A stretch of DNA of 64,000 bases. It comes from Bacilli bacterium (GTDB lineage Bacteria; Bacillota_I; Bacilli_A; ML615J-28; CAG-698). Within the stretch, counting starts at the first letter, position 1; the number at the start of each line of letters is the position of its first letter. Made by a program: the position numbers and the translations under genes. The DNA lies in contig JAGCUR010000002.1 of the NCBI GenBank assembly GCA_017962745.1, forward strand, positions 62,001-126,000, read 5' to 3'. Positions 1 through 7,972 of the stretch are shown here, one piece after another. Below the pieces are notes generated by a model that was not told where the DNA came from, ran no database searches, and saw only the letters and a list, made by a program, of their open reading frames with translations.

Positions 1-67
1 ATAGTTGATGCAATCATTTTAAGTTTATTTTAAGAAAAAATAGTTAATGGCAGGTTTATGTTCGATA

Positions 68-96
68 TTGAATAGATATAATATTAATAGTATAAT
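68..96 (+). promoter_or_regulatory. promoter of the first acyltransferase-like gene
   Basis: TTGAAT at 68-73 and TATAAT at 91-96 are separated by 17 bases, matching a vegetative sigma-A promoter. An AGGAGA ribosome binding site follows just before the ATG at 121. A second TATAAT-like string near 76-81 has no matching -35. Confidence 0.55.
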
Positions 97-120
97 TTTA
101 ATGAATATAGGAGACCAGTT

Positions 121-1389
121 ATGAAAAAAGATTTTAAGCGATTTGATATGTACATTCCACCTAAAAAGGTTAAGTGGTTTTTAAAACCGCTTATTCCTCT
201 AATTGTAAATAGCGGAATTAAAAAACATAAACCTGTTATCACTTATGAAAATACAAAAGATTTAAAAGCACCATTTTTATTACTATGTAATCACAATGCT
301 TTCTTTGATTTTTCGGTAGCTGAGCATGTACTTGGTAAAAATGAAGCTAACTATGTTGTGGCAATTGATGGGTTTTTAAATAGAGAATGGTTGCTTAGAG
401 ATGTTGGCTGTATTTGTAAAAGAAAGTTTACAAATGATTTAGTGCTAGTTAAGCAATTAAAAAGAGTAATTAATATGGGTAACGTTGCTGTTTTATATCC
501 CGAAGCTAGATATTCTTTATGCGGAACAACAGCAGTACTACCTGCATCTTTAGGAAAACTAGTAAAATTCTTAAAAGTGCCAGTTGCTAGCTTAATTTGT
601 CATGGTCATCATGTTAATTCACCATTCTGGGATACATCACACGAACGTGGCGTCGTGGGGACTGAGGCTACTTATAAATTACTATTTACAGCAGATGAAG
701 TTAATAGTTTAAGCATTGAAGAGATTAACAGCCGAATCGTCAATGAATTCCAATATGATGATTTCAAGTGGCAAAAAGATAAAGGCGTTATTATAAATGA
801 TCCTAACCGTGCTAAAGGCTTGCACCGCGTTTTATATAAATGTCCGGTTTGCGGAGAAGAACATAGCATGGATTCGCATAATGCAGTTTTAGAATGCACT
901 GCCTGCGATGCTAAATGGGAAATGACCGAACTAGGTGAGCTAAAACGCATAAATGGTGAAGACCAATTCACTCATATTCCTGATTGGTATGAATGGGAAA
1001 GAAAATGTGTAGCCGAAGAAATCGAAAAAGGAACATATTCAAGTGGTGAATTAGAAGTCAGCGTTGATACGCTACCTAAAGATAAATTCATTCATCTAGG
1101 CAAAGGAACGCTAATCCACGATATGGAAGGCTTTAGAGTCAAAGGAATAGATGTAGAGGGTGATGAATTTAATATGGAAATCGATGCAAGAACGCAGTAT
1201 TCAGTTCATATTGAATACCAATACCTATTTAAACATGGCGATTGTATTGACTTAAATACAATTAATGATACTTGGTATATTTATCCAACTGGTAAATTTA
1301 ATGTTACTAAGATGGCTCTTGCTACTGAAGAACTATATTTAAAATACCAAAGAGATAAAGGTGTTAACTTACCGAAAGGATTAGCTTAA
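121..1389 (+). CDS. PlsC-like 1-acyl-glycerol-3-phosphate acyltransferase with C-terminal zinc ribbon
   Basis: A 422-residue protein with a PlsC/LPLAT-type acyltransferase domain over roughly residues 45-200. The catalytic HX4D motif is intact (NHNAFFD, His58 and Asp63), and a YPEAR motif follows near residue 127. Family members transfer an acyl chain to lysophosphatidic acid at the inner membrane face. After the acyltransferase domain come two CxxC pairs (CPVC and CTAC, about residues 240-265) that look like a zinc ribbon, then an uncharacterised C-terminal domain. The ribbon and extra domain make it much longer than an ordinary PlsC of about 240 residues, so the substrate is uncertain. A diverged paralogue lies at 1906-3075 on the other strand. 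The start is supported by AGGAGA upstream. Confidence 0.75.
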   Translation: MKKDFKRFDMYIPPKKVKWFLKPLIPLIVNSGIKKHKPVITYENTKDLKAPFLLLCNHNAFFDFSVAEHVLGKNEANYVVAIDGFLNREWLLRDVGCICKRKFTNDLVLVKQLKRVINMGNVAVLYPEARYSLCGTTAVLPASLGKLVKFLKVPVASLICHGHHVNSPFWDTSHERGVVGTEATYKLLFTADEVNSLSIEEINSRIVNEFQYDDFKWQKDKGVIINDPNRAKGLHRVLYKCPVCGEEHSMDSHNAVLECTACDAKWEMTELGELKRINGEDQFTHIPDWYEWERKCVAEEIEKGTYSSGELEVSVDTLPKDKFIHLGKGTLIHDMEGFRVKGIDVEGDEFNMEIDARTQYSVHIEYQYLFKHGDCIDLNTINDTWYIYPTGKFNVTKMALATEELYLKYQRDKGVNLPKGLA

Positions 1390-1390
1390 T

Positions 1391-1885
1391 ATGAAAAATG
1401 CATATTTAGCAGGTGGATGCTTTTGGTGTATCGCATCATTTATTAGTGAATTAAATGGTGTTATAGATGTGGTTAGTGGTTTCTCTGGTGGGGATGAAGT
1501 AGACCCTACTTATGAGGAAGTTAAGAATCAAGAAACTAATCATCGTGAAACGATTAAAGTAGTATATGATGAAAAGAAGATTAGTTATAAAGAATTAGTA
1601 GCATTTTTCATTGATAGCGTAGACCCATTTGATGATGGTGGCCAGTATATTGATAGAGGATATTCATATACTCTAGCTATCTATTATAATGATGAAGCTG
1701 AAAAAGAAGAAGCAATTAGACAAATTAAAGAATTAGAAGAAAAAGCTAAAGCAAAAGTCTATATTGCGGTTGAAAAGTTTAAAGAATTTTATGAAGCTGA
1801 AGAATATCATCAAGATTATCATTTGAAGAATCCAGAAGCTTTTAAAGAAGAGTTAGAAAAATCAGGTAGAAACAAAAAGATGTAA
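1391..1885 (+). CDS. msrA: peptide methionine sulfoxide reductase MsrA
   Basis: A 164-residue protein with the GCFWC signature near the N-terminus (Cys10 and Cys13), a SGFSGG segment and a C-terminal EEYHQDY motif, all typical of MsrA. The enzyme reduces the S-epimer of methionine sulfoxide in proteins or as free amino acid. Cys10 is the expected catalytic residue. There is no cysteine after Cys13, so the usual distal resolving cysteines are missing and Cys13 or an external thiol would have to resolve the intermediate. The gene starts two bases after the preceding stop codon, so it is probably cotranscribed with the acyltransferase gene. Confidence 0.92.
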   Translation: MKNAYLAGGCFWCIASFISELNGVIDVVSGFSGGDEVDPTYEEVKNQETNHRETIKVVYDEKKISYKELVAFFIDSVDPFDDGGQYIDRGYSYTLAIYYNDEAEKEEAIRQIKELEEKAKAKVYIAVEKFKEFYEAEEYHQDYHLKNPEAFKEELEKSGRNKKM

Positions 1886-1911
1886 CAATTTCTTGTTACA
1901 TCTTTTTATTT
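1874..1911. terminator. bidirectional terminator between msrA and the convergent acyltransferase-like gene
   Basis: A perfect 15-bp stem (1874-1888 with 1893-1907) and a four-base loop are flanked by A and T tracts, so it can act on both strands. It overlaps the 3' ends of both convergent genes. Confidence 0.8.
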
Positions 1912-3075
1912 TGGACCAAGTCCATATAATCTAATTGCTTCTTTACGTTTATAGAATAATTTACGATATTTTAATGGTTTAAATGTTGGACTTGTTAACT
2001 TGTAGTATTCGTTATTATGACTAAATACTAATGATGTTGCTTTATCGTCAACTTCAACTTTTTGAATATCATTGAATAAGAATGTATGGAAGCCAACACT
2101 AATCCCATCTTTATCCACATGCATCTTATCGGTAGTGATTAGTTTTAGTGAATGATTATCTTTAATTAAAGATAAAGATACATTGTCTTCATTAAAATTA
2201 ATTTCACTATCAGCGATACGATCGATTTGGTTTTCTTCCCATTTCATAAAATCAGTAACTGTTTTGAAACGGAAATTAGCGTGGATGATTCCTTGGTCAG
2301 TGTAAGATCCACGGGCATCACATTTAGTGCAGTGGTAATCTTTGCCACTAGTCTCATATGAATCATATTCACCGCAGTTAGGGCAAATATAGAAGACGTT
2401 TTCTAAGCCTTCAGCTAAATGATCAGATGCATATGTAATTGGTGAATTACATTGTCTAGCGTATGCATCTTCCTTTAAGTCATCTTCAAGTAGTTTAGTA
2501 ACTTGCGCGTTAGTTAGTTTTTCTAAATCAAATTTAGAATAAACATTAACGATGTGACCATTGATCCAGCCCTTTCTTTTATCTTTAGCCCAAGCAGGTT
2601 CAGTAAAGTATCCGCCAGTGAAGCAATATGTAACTAGTGTACAGTTAGCTTCTTTAATGATTTCTGCTACATCAGGATCAATTGGACTAGTTACACCTGA
2701 ATAGTTAGTATACATTTCAGGGTATATACAAACATTATTACCATCTTTCACAAGTTTAACTAATTGATCTTTGTATGTTTCGATTGGATAACCGATCTTA
2801 TAAGGGATGTTACCATAGAAGTCTTGGCGCTTCGCAATCTCCGGATTAGTTCTATAGATTCCTTCGTTGAATGTGAAGTACATAAATTCTTTAAATGATA
2901 ACATTATTAAATATTGATCAGCGCTACTAATTCTACTCGCTGCCACAATGAATGGTCCTTTAATATCAAAAGGAGTTGGCTTGAAAGAATATGTTTGCTT
3001 AATGTATGACTTCATTCTAATTTTATCTAAGCCATACATAAATCTCTGGGTTAGTTTTGGTTTGATCTTTTTCAT
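1906..3075 (-). CDS. PlsC-like zinc-ribbon protein with a substituted catalytic histidine
   Basis: A 389-residue paralogue of the protein at 121-1389, with the same arrangement: an acyltransferase-like region, a YPEMY motif, then CPNC and CTKC pairs (about residues 232-255) resembling a zinc ribbon, and a C-terminal domain. In the HX4D position the sequence reads SRISSAD: Arg48 replaces the catalytic histidine while Asp53 is kept. In known PlsC enzymes the histidine is essential, so this protein is probably not a standard acyltransferase; it may bind lipid, or act with the intact paralogue. Upstream on the minus strand are TATAAT (3098-3093) and a GAGGAA ribosome binding site. It is one of only four minus-strand genes in the window. 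Confidence 0.65.
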   Translation of the reverse strand: MKKIKPKLTQRFMYGLDKIRMKSYIKQTYSFKPTPFDIKGPFIVAASRISSADQYLIMLSFKEFMYFTFNEGIYRTNPEIAKRQDFYGNIPYKIGYPIETYKDQLVKLVKDGNNVCIYPEMYTNYSGVTSPIDPDVAEIIKEANCTLVTYCFTGGYFTEPAWAKDKRKGWINGHIVNVYSKFDLEKLTNAQVTKLLEDDLKEDAYARQCNSPITYASDHLAEGLENVFYICPNCGEYDSYETSGKDYHCTKCDARGSYTDQGIIHANFRFKTVTDFMKWEENQIDRIADSEINFNEDNVSLSLIKDNHSLKLITTDKMHVDKDGISVGFHTFLFNDIQKVEVDDKATSLVFSHNNEYYKLTSPTFKPLKYRKLFYKRKEAIRLYGLGPK

Positions 3076-3161
3076 AATAATTCCTCATAGACATTATATA
3101 ATAATCTGTTAATTATTTCATTATAAAATAAGAAAAAGTCAAAAATGATGATTTAATTTAT

Positions 3162-3189
3162 TTGCGTAAAAAAATATATATGCTATAAT
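3162..3189 (+). promoter_or_regulatory. promoter of the small lipoprotein gene
   Basis: TTGCGT at 3162-3167 and TATAAT at 3184-3189 are spaced by 16 bases, with a TGC extended -10 element directly upstream of TATAAT. Confidence 0.6.
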
Positions 3190-3223
3190 GTTTATGTAAA
3201 ATTTTTTTATGTGGAGGTTAAAT

Positions 3224-3580
3224 ATGAAAAGAATTTTAGGCGTTATTACATTATTAGTTTTCGCAGTTCTTTTAGTTGCTTGCGCACCTAAAGATACAGA
3301 AGCTGCAGCTGCTAAAATGAAAAAAGCAGGTTATATCGCTACTGCTTCAGTTGCTAGCGAAGTTAAAGAAGACGGCTATGTTGGACAAGTTACTGGTACT
3401 AAAGATTCATTAAGTGAAGCTTTATCAAGCGCTTACACAGCACAACTTTACAAGACTGCAAAACAAGCTAAAGCTGCTTACGAAAAAACTCAAGACGCAG
3501 AAGGCAAATCTAGTGCTACATTAGTTGGCAAATGGGTATTCTACGGAAATGAAGATGCTCTAAAAGCATTCAAGAAATAA
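3224..3580 (+). CDS. small secreted lipoprotein of unknown function
   Basis: A 118-residue protein starting with a basic end, a hydrophobic stretch and a lipobox (LVAC, Cys20), so it should be exported, lipidated by Lgt and anchored on the outer face of the membrane. The mature part is rich in Ala and Lys and appears mostly helical; I recognise no domain. The start at 3224 is preferred over the in-frame ATG at 3209 because TGGAGG lies directly upstream of 3224 and the signal peptide then begins MKRIL. It is a single-gene unit with its own promoter and terminator. Codons such as GCT, GTT and GAA dominate, hinting at good expression. Confidence 0.7.
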   Translation: MKRILGVITLLVFAVLLVACAPKDTEAAAAKMKKAGYIATASVASEVKEDGYVGQVTGTKDSLSEALSSAYTAQLYKTAKQAKAAYEKTQDAEGKSSATLVGKWVFYGNEDALKAFKK

Positions 3581-3600
3581 GTTGCTTTGATATAAAAGAA

Positions 3601-3624
3601 GGCTAGATTTTCTAGCCTTTTTTT
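3601..3624 (+). terminator. terminator after the small lipoprotein gene
   Basis: GGCTAGA and TCTAGCC form a 7-bp stem (3601-3617) followed by a T run to 3624. Other terminators in this window also use a GGCTAG stem (39209, 57885). Confidence 0.85.
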
Positions 3625-3670
3625 ATTACTTGGATATTAAAAAACAATAGAAGTTTAAATAAATAACATA

Positions 3671-3795
3671 TATAATGTATATAGATATCGCGTTTTTTTG
3701 CTGATGCAACCAATAGTTGCCTCAATGAAAAGTAGAATTGGTAGAACGCAACCACCCTATTTTATAAAATGAAAGTGTAATTAGGAGGGAAAATT
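3671..3795 (+). promoter_or_regulatory. promoter and uncharacterised leader of the XRE regulator gene
   Basis: TATAAT at 3671-3676 could be a -10 element, though no good -35 is visible. The following transcribed stretch of about 110 bases contains short inverted repeats (GCAAC near 3706 with GTTGC near 3716, and CCAAT with ATTGG), suggesting a folded leader. I do not recognise a known riboswitch. It ends in a strong AGGAGGG ribosome binding site before the ATG at 3796. Confidence 0.3.
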
Positions 3796-4503
3796 ATGAA
3801 TATCGAAATTGCAAACAGATTAGTAGAATTTAGAAAGAAAAACGGATTATCACAAGAAGAACTTGCTGATAAGTTAGGCCTTTCTCGCCAAGCTGTCTCT
3901 AAATGGGAAAGAGCAGAATCATCACCTGATACAGATAATTTAATTTGCTTAGCAAAACTTTATAATGTGTCGCTTGATGAATTACTTCAAACTAGCCAAG
4001 ATGTAGATGAGATAGCAGAAAACGTCAAAGAAAAAGAAAGCGAAAAAGAAAATAGCATTAAAGAGTTAAAAGAAAAACTAGAAGAAAAAAGATGGGCTAA
4101 CTTACCACCTGAAGAACAAGCTAGATATAAAAAGTTTAGTATGTTTGATCATGTTTTCACTGGTGTATTATACTTTTTAGCTGTTGCTACTTATTTCACT
4201 GTATCGTTTTTAGTAGAAGGTCAGTGGCAAAAGTTATGGGTAATCTTTTTAGTACCAATCGTACTATCTTCAATAATTTCGTGTATTAAGAAAAGAAGAT
4301 TTTCACCATTTGCTTTTCCAGTATTAGTAGCACTAGTTTACTTAACAATTGGTGTATATTTAAATATTTGGCACCCAACATGGGTAATGTTTATTGCCGT
4401 TCCTCTATTTTATACTTTAGCTGGACCACTTGATAGAGCTATCGCCGAAAAGAGAAACGAAAAAGTCGATCCTGATGATTTCGATGATGAAGATGAAGAA
4501 TAA
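3796..4503 (+). CDS. XRE-family HTH regulator with membrane-spanning C-terminal domain
   Basis: A 235-residue protein. Residues 1-65 are a Cro/C1-type helix-turn-helix (LSQEELADKLGLSRQAVSKW). A charged Glu/Lys-rich linker that could form a coiled coil follows (about residues 70-105). The C-terminal half holds about four hydrophobic segments and ends in an acidic tail (DDFDDEDEE). DNA-binding proteins of this shape sit at the membrane and are common in Firmicutes, often sensing envelope stress or antimicrobials, but target and signal cannot be read here. It may be transcribed with the following genes, which start 14 bases later. Confidence 0.75.
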   Translation: MNIEIANRLVEFRKKNGLSQEELADKLGLSRQAVSKWERAESSPDTDNLICLAKLYNVSLDELLQTSQDVDEIAENVKEKESEKENSIKELKEKLEEKRWANLPPEEQARYKKFSMFDHVFTGVLYFLAVATYFTVSFLVEGQWQKLWVIFLVPIVLSSIISCIKKRRFSPFAFPVLVALVYLTIGVYLNIWHPTWVMFIAVPLFYTLAGPLDRAIAEKRNEKVDPDDFDDEDEE

Positions 4504-4517
4504 TTAAAGGTAAGAAT

Positions 4518-5204
4518 ATGAATAAAAAGTCATTACAAGAAAAACTAATAAATCTCCAAGATAAGAATTATCAATCATTTCAATATAAGCTTATCCCAAC
4601 AGTAAAAGCTGATTCTATCATTGGTGTTAGAACACCTGACTTAAGGGCTATCGCTAAAGAAATGAATAAAGATAATTACAAAGAAGAATTTATAAATGAT
4701 TTACCTCATTTATATTTTGAGGAAAATCAAATTCATTCATTCTTAATTGGTCTTGAGAAAGATTTTGATAAAGTACTTGTAATGATTAATAACTTTCTAC
4801 CTTTTATTGATAACTGGGCTACTTGTGATCAAGCAACACCTGTTGCTTTAAAGAAAAAGCCAGATATCGCTCTTATTGAAATTAAAAAATGGATTGATAC
4901 AAATAAACCATATTATATAAGATATGGAGTAGGTGTCTTACTTGCATTATTCTTAGATGATTTATTTGAAGAAGAACATTTAGAAATAGTAGCAAACATT
5001 CATAGTGATGAATATTATGTACAAATGATGCAAGGCTGGTATTTTGCTACAGCTTTAGCTAAACAATATGATTATGCAATTAAATATATTGAAAAAGGAT
5101 TATTAGATAAAGGCGTAAATAACATTACAATTAAAAAAGCGATTGAAAGTTATCGTATAACTGAAGCTCAAAAAGAATATTTAAGAAAGTATAGGATAAA
5201 ATAA
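4518..5204 (+). CDS. AlkD-like DNA alkylation repair protein
   Basis: A 228-residue helical-repeat protein resembling the DNA alkylation repair (AlkD-like) glycosylase family: the N-terminal segment has a GVRTPDLRAIAKEM motif typical of the family, followed by repeated helices with conserved Trp and Asp residues (DNWATCD near residue 95; RYGVGVLLA). AlkD enzymes remove bulky cationic alkylated bases such as 3-methyladenine using HEAT-like repeats. Length fits the family. An AAAGG ribosome binding site precedes the start. It overlaps the next gene by one base (TAATG), which indicates translational coupling. Confidence 0.8.
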   Translation: MNKKSLQEKLINLQDKNYQSFQYKLIPTVKADSIIGVRTPDLRAIAKEMNKDNYKEEFINDLPHLYFEENQIHSFLIGLEKDFDKVLVMINNFLPFIDNWATCDQATPVALKKKPDIALIEIKKWIDTNKPYYIRYGVGVLLALFLDDLFEEEHLEIVANIHSDEYYVQMMQGWYFATALAKQYDYAIKYIEKGLLDKGVNNITIKKAIESYRITEAQKEYLRKYRIK

Positions 5205-6112
5205 TGCCTTGGTATGTTATTGTAATTATTGTCTTTGTTGCTTCGGTGATCCTTTCAGTATTTATATCCTTGCCTTTGTATTTAGCAATTAAAACTACTC
5301 ATCCACTTCATTTGAGTAGAGAAGAAGTAACTTCTTTATGGAAAGAAAAAAGATTTGCTAGTGAGTATGATAAAACTTTAAGAAAAGACATAACATTTAC
5401 GATGGATGATGGATACATCATTCATGGTGATTATATGTTATATCCTGGATCTAAAAAGTTTGTCATCTGTTGTCACGGTTATTCGGTAAACCGTGAAGCA
5501 GAACTAGAATATGGTTTAATCTTTTATCGTTTAGGCTATAATGTAGTGCTATTTGATGAAAGAGGCCATGGTGATAATGAACAATTTATCTCAACAATGG
5601 GTTATTTAGAATCTAAAGATCTAAACCAAATCATTGATCAAGTAAAAGATAAGTTTGGGCTAGATTCTAGTATCGGCTTGCACGGAGTATCAATGGGTGC
5701 AGCAGTCTCTTTATTTGTAACTAAATACCGCAAAGATATTGAGTTTATTATAGAAGACTGCGGGTATGTTAACTTCAAAAATGTTTTAACAATGCAAGTA
5801 AATAAAGGGCATTTGCCAGGAGTTATTTTTGCACCACTTGCATCGTTTACTAGTAAGCTTCTTTATAAGTTTTCATTTAAAGATGCATCAATTGAGCCTG
5901 ATTTAGAAAAGATTGATGTACCAATGCTTATCATCCATGGAGACATTGATGAATCGGTACCAGTTAAAAATGCCTATATTTTAAATGAAAGGCTAAATTG
6001 TAAACATAAAATGGTTTTGTATCATAGTAAGCATGCTAATGCGCTTACTGATTATAGATCTGAATATGAAAAAGAAGTTGAAGACTTCTTAGCTAGCTTA
6101 AATAGCGACTAA
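5204..6112 (+). CDS. membrane-anchored alpha/beta hydrolase
   Basis: A 302-residue protein with one N-terminal hydrophobic segment (about residues 4-28) and an alpha/beta hydrolase domain. The nucleophile elbow is GVSMGA, with an oxyanion-side CCHGYS motif upstream, an acid candidate in HGDIDESVP and a histidine in KHAN near the C-terminus, so a Ser-Asp-His triad seems complete. The organisation resembles the BEM46/YqkD group of prolyl-oligopeptidase-like hydrolases; the substrate is unknown. The start codon overlaps the preceding stop codon by one base, so it is coupled to the AlkD-like gene. Confidence 0.75.
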   Translation: MPWYVIVIIVFVASVILSVFISLPLYLAIKTTHPLHLSREEVTSLWKEKRFASEYDKTLRKDITFTMDDGYIIHGDYMLYPGSKKFVICCHGYSVNREAELEYGLIFYRLGYNVVLFDERGHGDNEQFISTMGYLESKDLNQIIDQVKDKFGLDSSIGLHGVSMGAAVSLFVTKYRKDIEFIIEDCGYVNFKNVLTMQVNKGHLPGVIFAPLASFTSKLLYKFSFKDASIEPDLEKIDVPMLIIHGDIDESVPVKNAYILNERLNCKHKMVLYHSKHANALTDYRSEYEKEVEDFLASLNSD

Positions 6113-6113
6113 T

Positions 6114-6142
6114 TTGCTTAGAATTATTATTTATTGTATAAT
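6114..6142 (+). promoter_or_regulatory. promoter of the membrane protein gene at 6173
   Basis: TTGCTT at 6114-6119 and TATAAT at 6137-6142 are spaced by 17 bases. Confidence 0.6.
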
Positions 6143-6172
6143 GAATATGTAATAAGAAAAGGAGTGATAGTT

Positions 6173-6838
6173 ATGTTAGCTAAAATTCAAAAAACTTTAG
6201 TAATTGTATCAATATCTACAGTTGGTCTAGTTATGGCCATGTTAATTGCAGCTGTATTTAAAGCACCAGTATTTGATAAAGATAAAATACTTTTACCAAT
6301 TATGCTAAGTTTAGCAGTAATTGCTGCTGGCTGTTTCTTCGCCAATAATGCTTTAGATATGTTTGAAGATAAAAAGCCATTATCGATTAGTTGCTTAGTT
6401 TTACTAGCATTTAGTGCAATTCTTGGCTTTATTCATTTTTGGAGTAAGTTTAGTTTATCTGAAGGATTTGGCAAATTCACTGGTATTGTAGTTATTACAT
6501 CAGTTTTATTTGTTATTATCGTAACTACTTATGGTGCCCTTGATAAACATTTCTTCGTTCTTCAAATGATTACTTATGTTTTAGTCGGACTAATTGATGT
6601 TGTTTTAATTATGACAATCCTTGGCGCTGATTTATTCCATGGTGCCTTTACTACCATTTTTGTAGTAACATGCATTGCGGCAGTTGCTTTGCTGCTTACA
6701 ACTAACATCTTAGGTAAGAGACTTGGTAAGATAGTGGAAGCAGGATTCATCAAGGTTAATAAAGCTGAATATGAAGCATTAAAACAAAGAGTAGAAGAAT
6801 TAGAAAAAGAAAATGCGGAATTAAAGAGTAGACAATAA
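6173..6838 (+). CDS. polytopic membrane protein with C-terminal coiled coil
   Basis: A 221-residue protein with about six hydrophobic segments followed by a cytoplasmic C-terminal tail (about residues 190-221) with heptad spacing (YEALKQRVEELEKENAEL), likely a coiled coil for oligomerisation. I recognise no family. The start at 6173 is preferred over 6134 because AAAGGAG lies directly upstream and because 6134 would fall inside the promoter. It has its own promoter and terminator, so it is monocistronic. Confidence 0.6.
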   Translation: MLAKIQKTLVIVSISTVGLVMAMLIAAVFKAPVFDKDKILLPIMLSLAVIAAGCFFANNALDMFEDKKPLSISCLVLLAFSAILGFIHFWSKFSLSEGFGKFTGIVVITSVLFVIIVTTYGALDKHFFVLQMITYVLVGLIDVVLIMTILGADLFHGAFTTIFVVTCIAAVALLLTTNILGKRLGKIVEAGFIKVNKAEYEALKQRVEELEKENAELKSRQ

Positions 6839-6854
6839 AATTAATATAAACTTA

Positions 6855-6878
6855 AACTGCTAGCTTCTAGCAGTTTTT
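6855..6878 (+). terminator. terminator after the coiled-coil membrane protein gene
   Basis: AACTGCTAG (6855-6863) pairs perfectly with CTAGCAGTT (6867-6875) across a three-base loop, and the 3' arm runs into a T tract. Confidence 0.82.
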
Positions 6879-6880
6879 GT

Positions 6881-6909
6881 TTGCTTAATTAGCAATGTTT
6901 TGTTATAAT
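6881..6909 (+). promoter_or_regulatory. promoter of the gene at 6934
   Basis: TTGCTT at 6881-6886 and TATAAT at 6904-6909 have a 17-base spacer. The pair is nearly identical to the promoter at 6114-6142. Confidence 0.65.
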
Positions 6910-6933
6910 CTTGTATGTTGTAAGGAGAGTTGT

Positions 6934-7911
6934 ATGGACTTTTTAAAATCATTTATATTTCCTTTAAAAATGAGGCGCTTTAGAAATATGAGTATCTTGT
7001 TTGCTATTATAATCTTTATAATGGCTACATATCTTGCTATTGTTCCCGTTAAATATAAACATAGTAAACCAGATAATGTTATTAAGACTAATGCTTACTT
7101 AACAAAAGATTTCTATGATGCCACAACTGATTTTGATTATGCTGCTATCAAAAACAAGAATTATGCGATCAAAGATGCTTCTGAACTAGTAGCAGATGAT
7201 ACCACTTTTAGTAGTTATACAATTAATGGTATTGTGAATAATACAAATTACAAATTCTATATTGTTTTTGATTTTGATAATGAAGCGTTCTCGGCTACTG
7301 ATGACTTATATGAGATTTACGGCTTTGAAAAAGAAAAAGCAAGTTGCGTTTTGTTATTCGCAAAAGGCTATTACGAATTACAAAACACTAAAGAAGAAAC
7401 AGTAAATGAAGAAAAGAAGCTAGTCTATAGTACGATTCAAGGTAGCTCATATCGCGATGCTAACTTAGATTTTGCATCATATAATGATACAAATGAATTT
7501 TTGGATGCAATCGCAATGATGTTAGCTAAGTTATATGGCGCAGTATATGTTTCAATGTTTACATTGACTTGCGCATTTATGATAATCGTATTACCTTTAG
7601 TATTAATATTAGTAATGTGGTTAGTATTTAAAAAACGTGGATCGATTACTAGATTTAAAGAATATTATAATATTGCTGCCATCTCTTGCATTATCCCAAC
7701 GCTAATCGCCTTTGGAGTTGCTTGGTTCTGGCCACAAATTATTAATTTCTATACAACGGCATTTGTAGTTTATTATTTATTCGTAATTTATCGAATCAAT
7801 GCATTCCCAATTGATTACGAAGAAAAGAAACCAGCAAAACCTACTGCTAAGCCACAACCAACAAAAGTTGAGGAAGTAGAAGTAGTAGAAGAAAACACAA
7901 CCCAAGAATAA
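6934..7911 (+). CDS. membrane protein, possibly DUF1189-like
   Basis: A 325-residue protein. One hydrophobic segment lies near residues 20-42, then a stretch of about 150 hydrophilic residues likely outside the cell, then a bundle of about four hydrophobic segments and a charged Pro/Glu-rich C-terminal tail. The layout (short cytoplasmic N-terminus, external domain, C-terminal helix bundle with an FKEYYN-type segment) resembles the DUF1189 family, but this is a shape-based impression. The start at 6934 has an AAGGAGAG ribosome binding site; the upstream in-frame start at 6895 would lie inside the promoter. Function unknown. Confidence 0.5.
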   Translation: MDFLKSFIFPLKMRRFRNMSILFAIIIFIMATYLAIVPVKYKHSKPDNVIKTNAYLTKDFYDATTDFDYAAIKNKNYAIKDASELVADDTTFSSYTINGIVNNTNYKFYIVFDFDNEAFSATDDLYEIYGFEKEKASCVLLFAKGYYELQNTKEETVNEEKKLVYSTIQGSSYRDANLDFASYNDTNEFLDAIAMMLAKLYGAVYVSMFTLTCAFMIIVLPLVLILVMWLVFKKRGSITRFKEYYNIAAISCIIPTLIAFGVAWFWPQIINFYTTAFVVYYLFVIYRINAFPIDYEEKKPAKPTAKPQPTKVEEVEVVEENTTQE

Positions 7912-7920
7912 TTATAAATA

Positions 7921-7965
7921 GATGGTGTTCCTTGCCTAACCACCATCGAAAATAATAAAACAAGG
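7921..7965 (+). promoter_or_regulatory. preQ1-I riboswitch controlling queT
   Basis: GATGGTG (7921-7927) pairs with CACCATC (7941-7947). The 13-base loop contains CCTTG (7930-7934), which pairs with CAAGG (7961-7965), the ribosome binding site of the next gene, forming an H-type pseudoknot across an A-rich linker. This is the architecture of the preQ1 class I riboswitch. Ligand binding would hide the Shine-Dalgarno and lower translation of the queuosine-precursor transporter. Confidence 0.82.
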
Positions 7966-7972
7966 AGGAATT

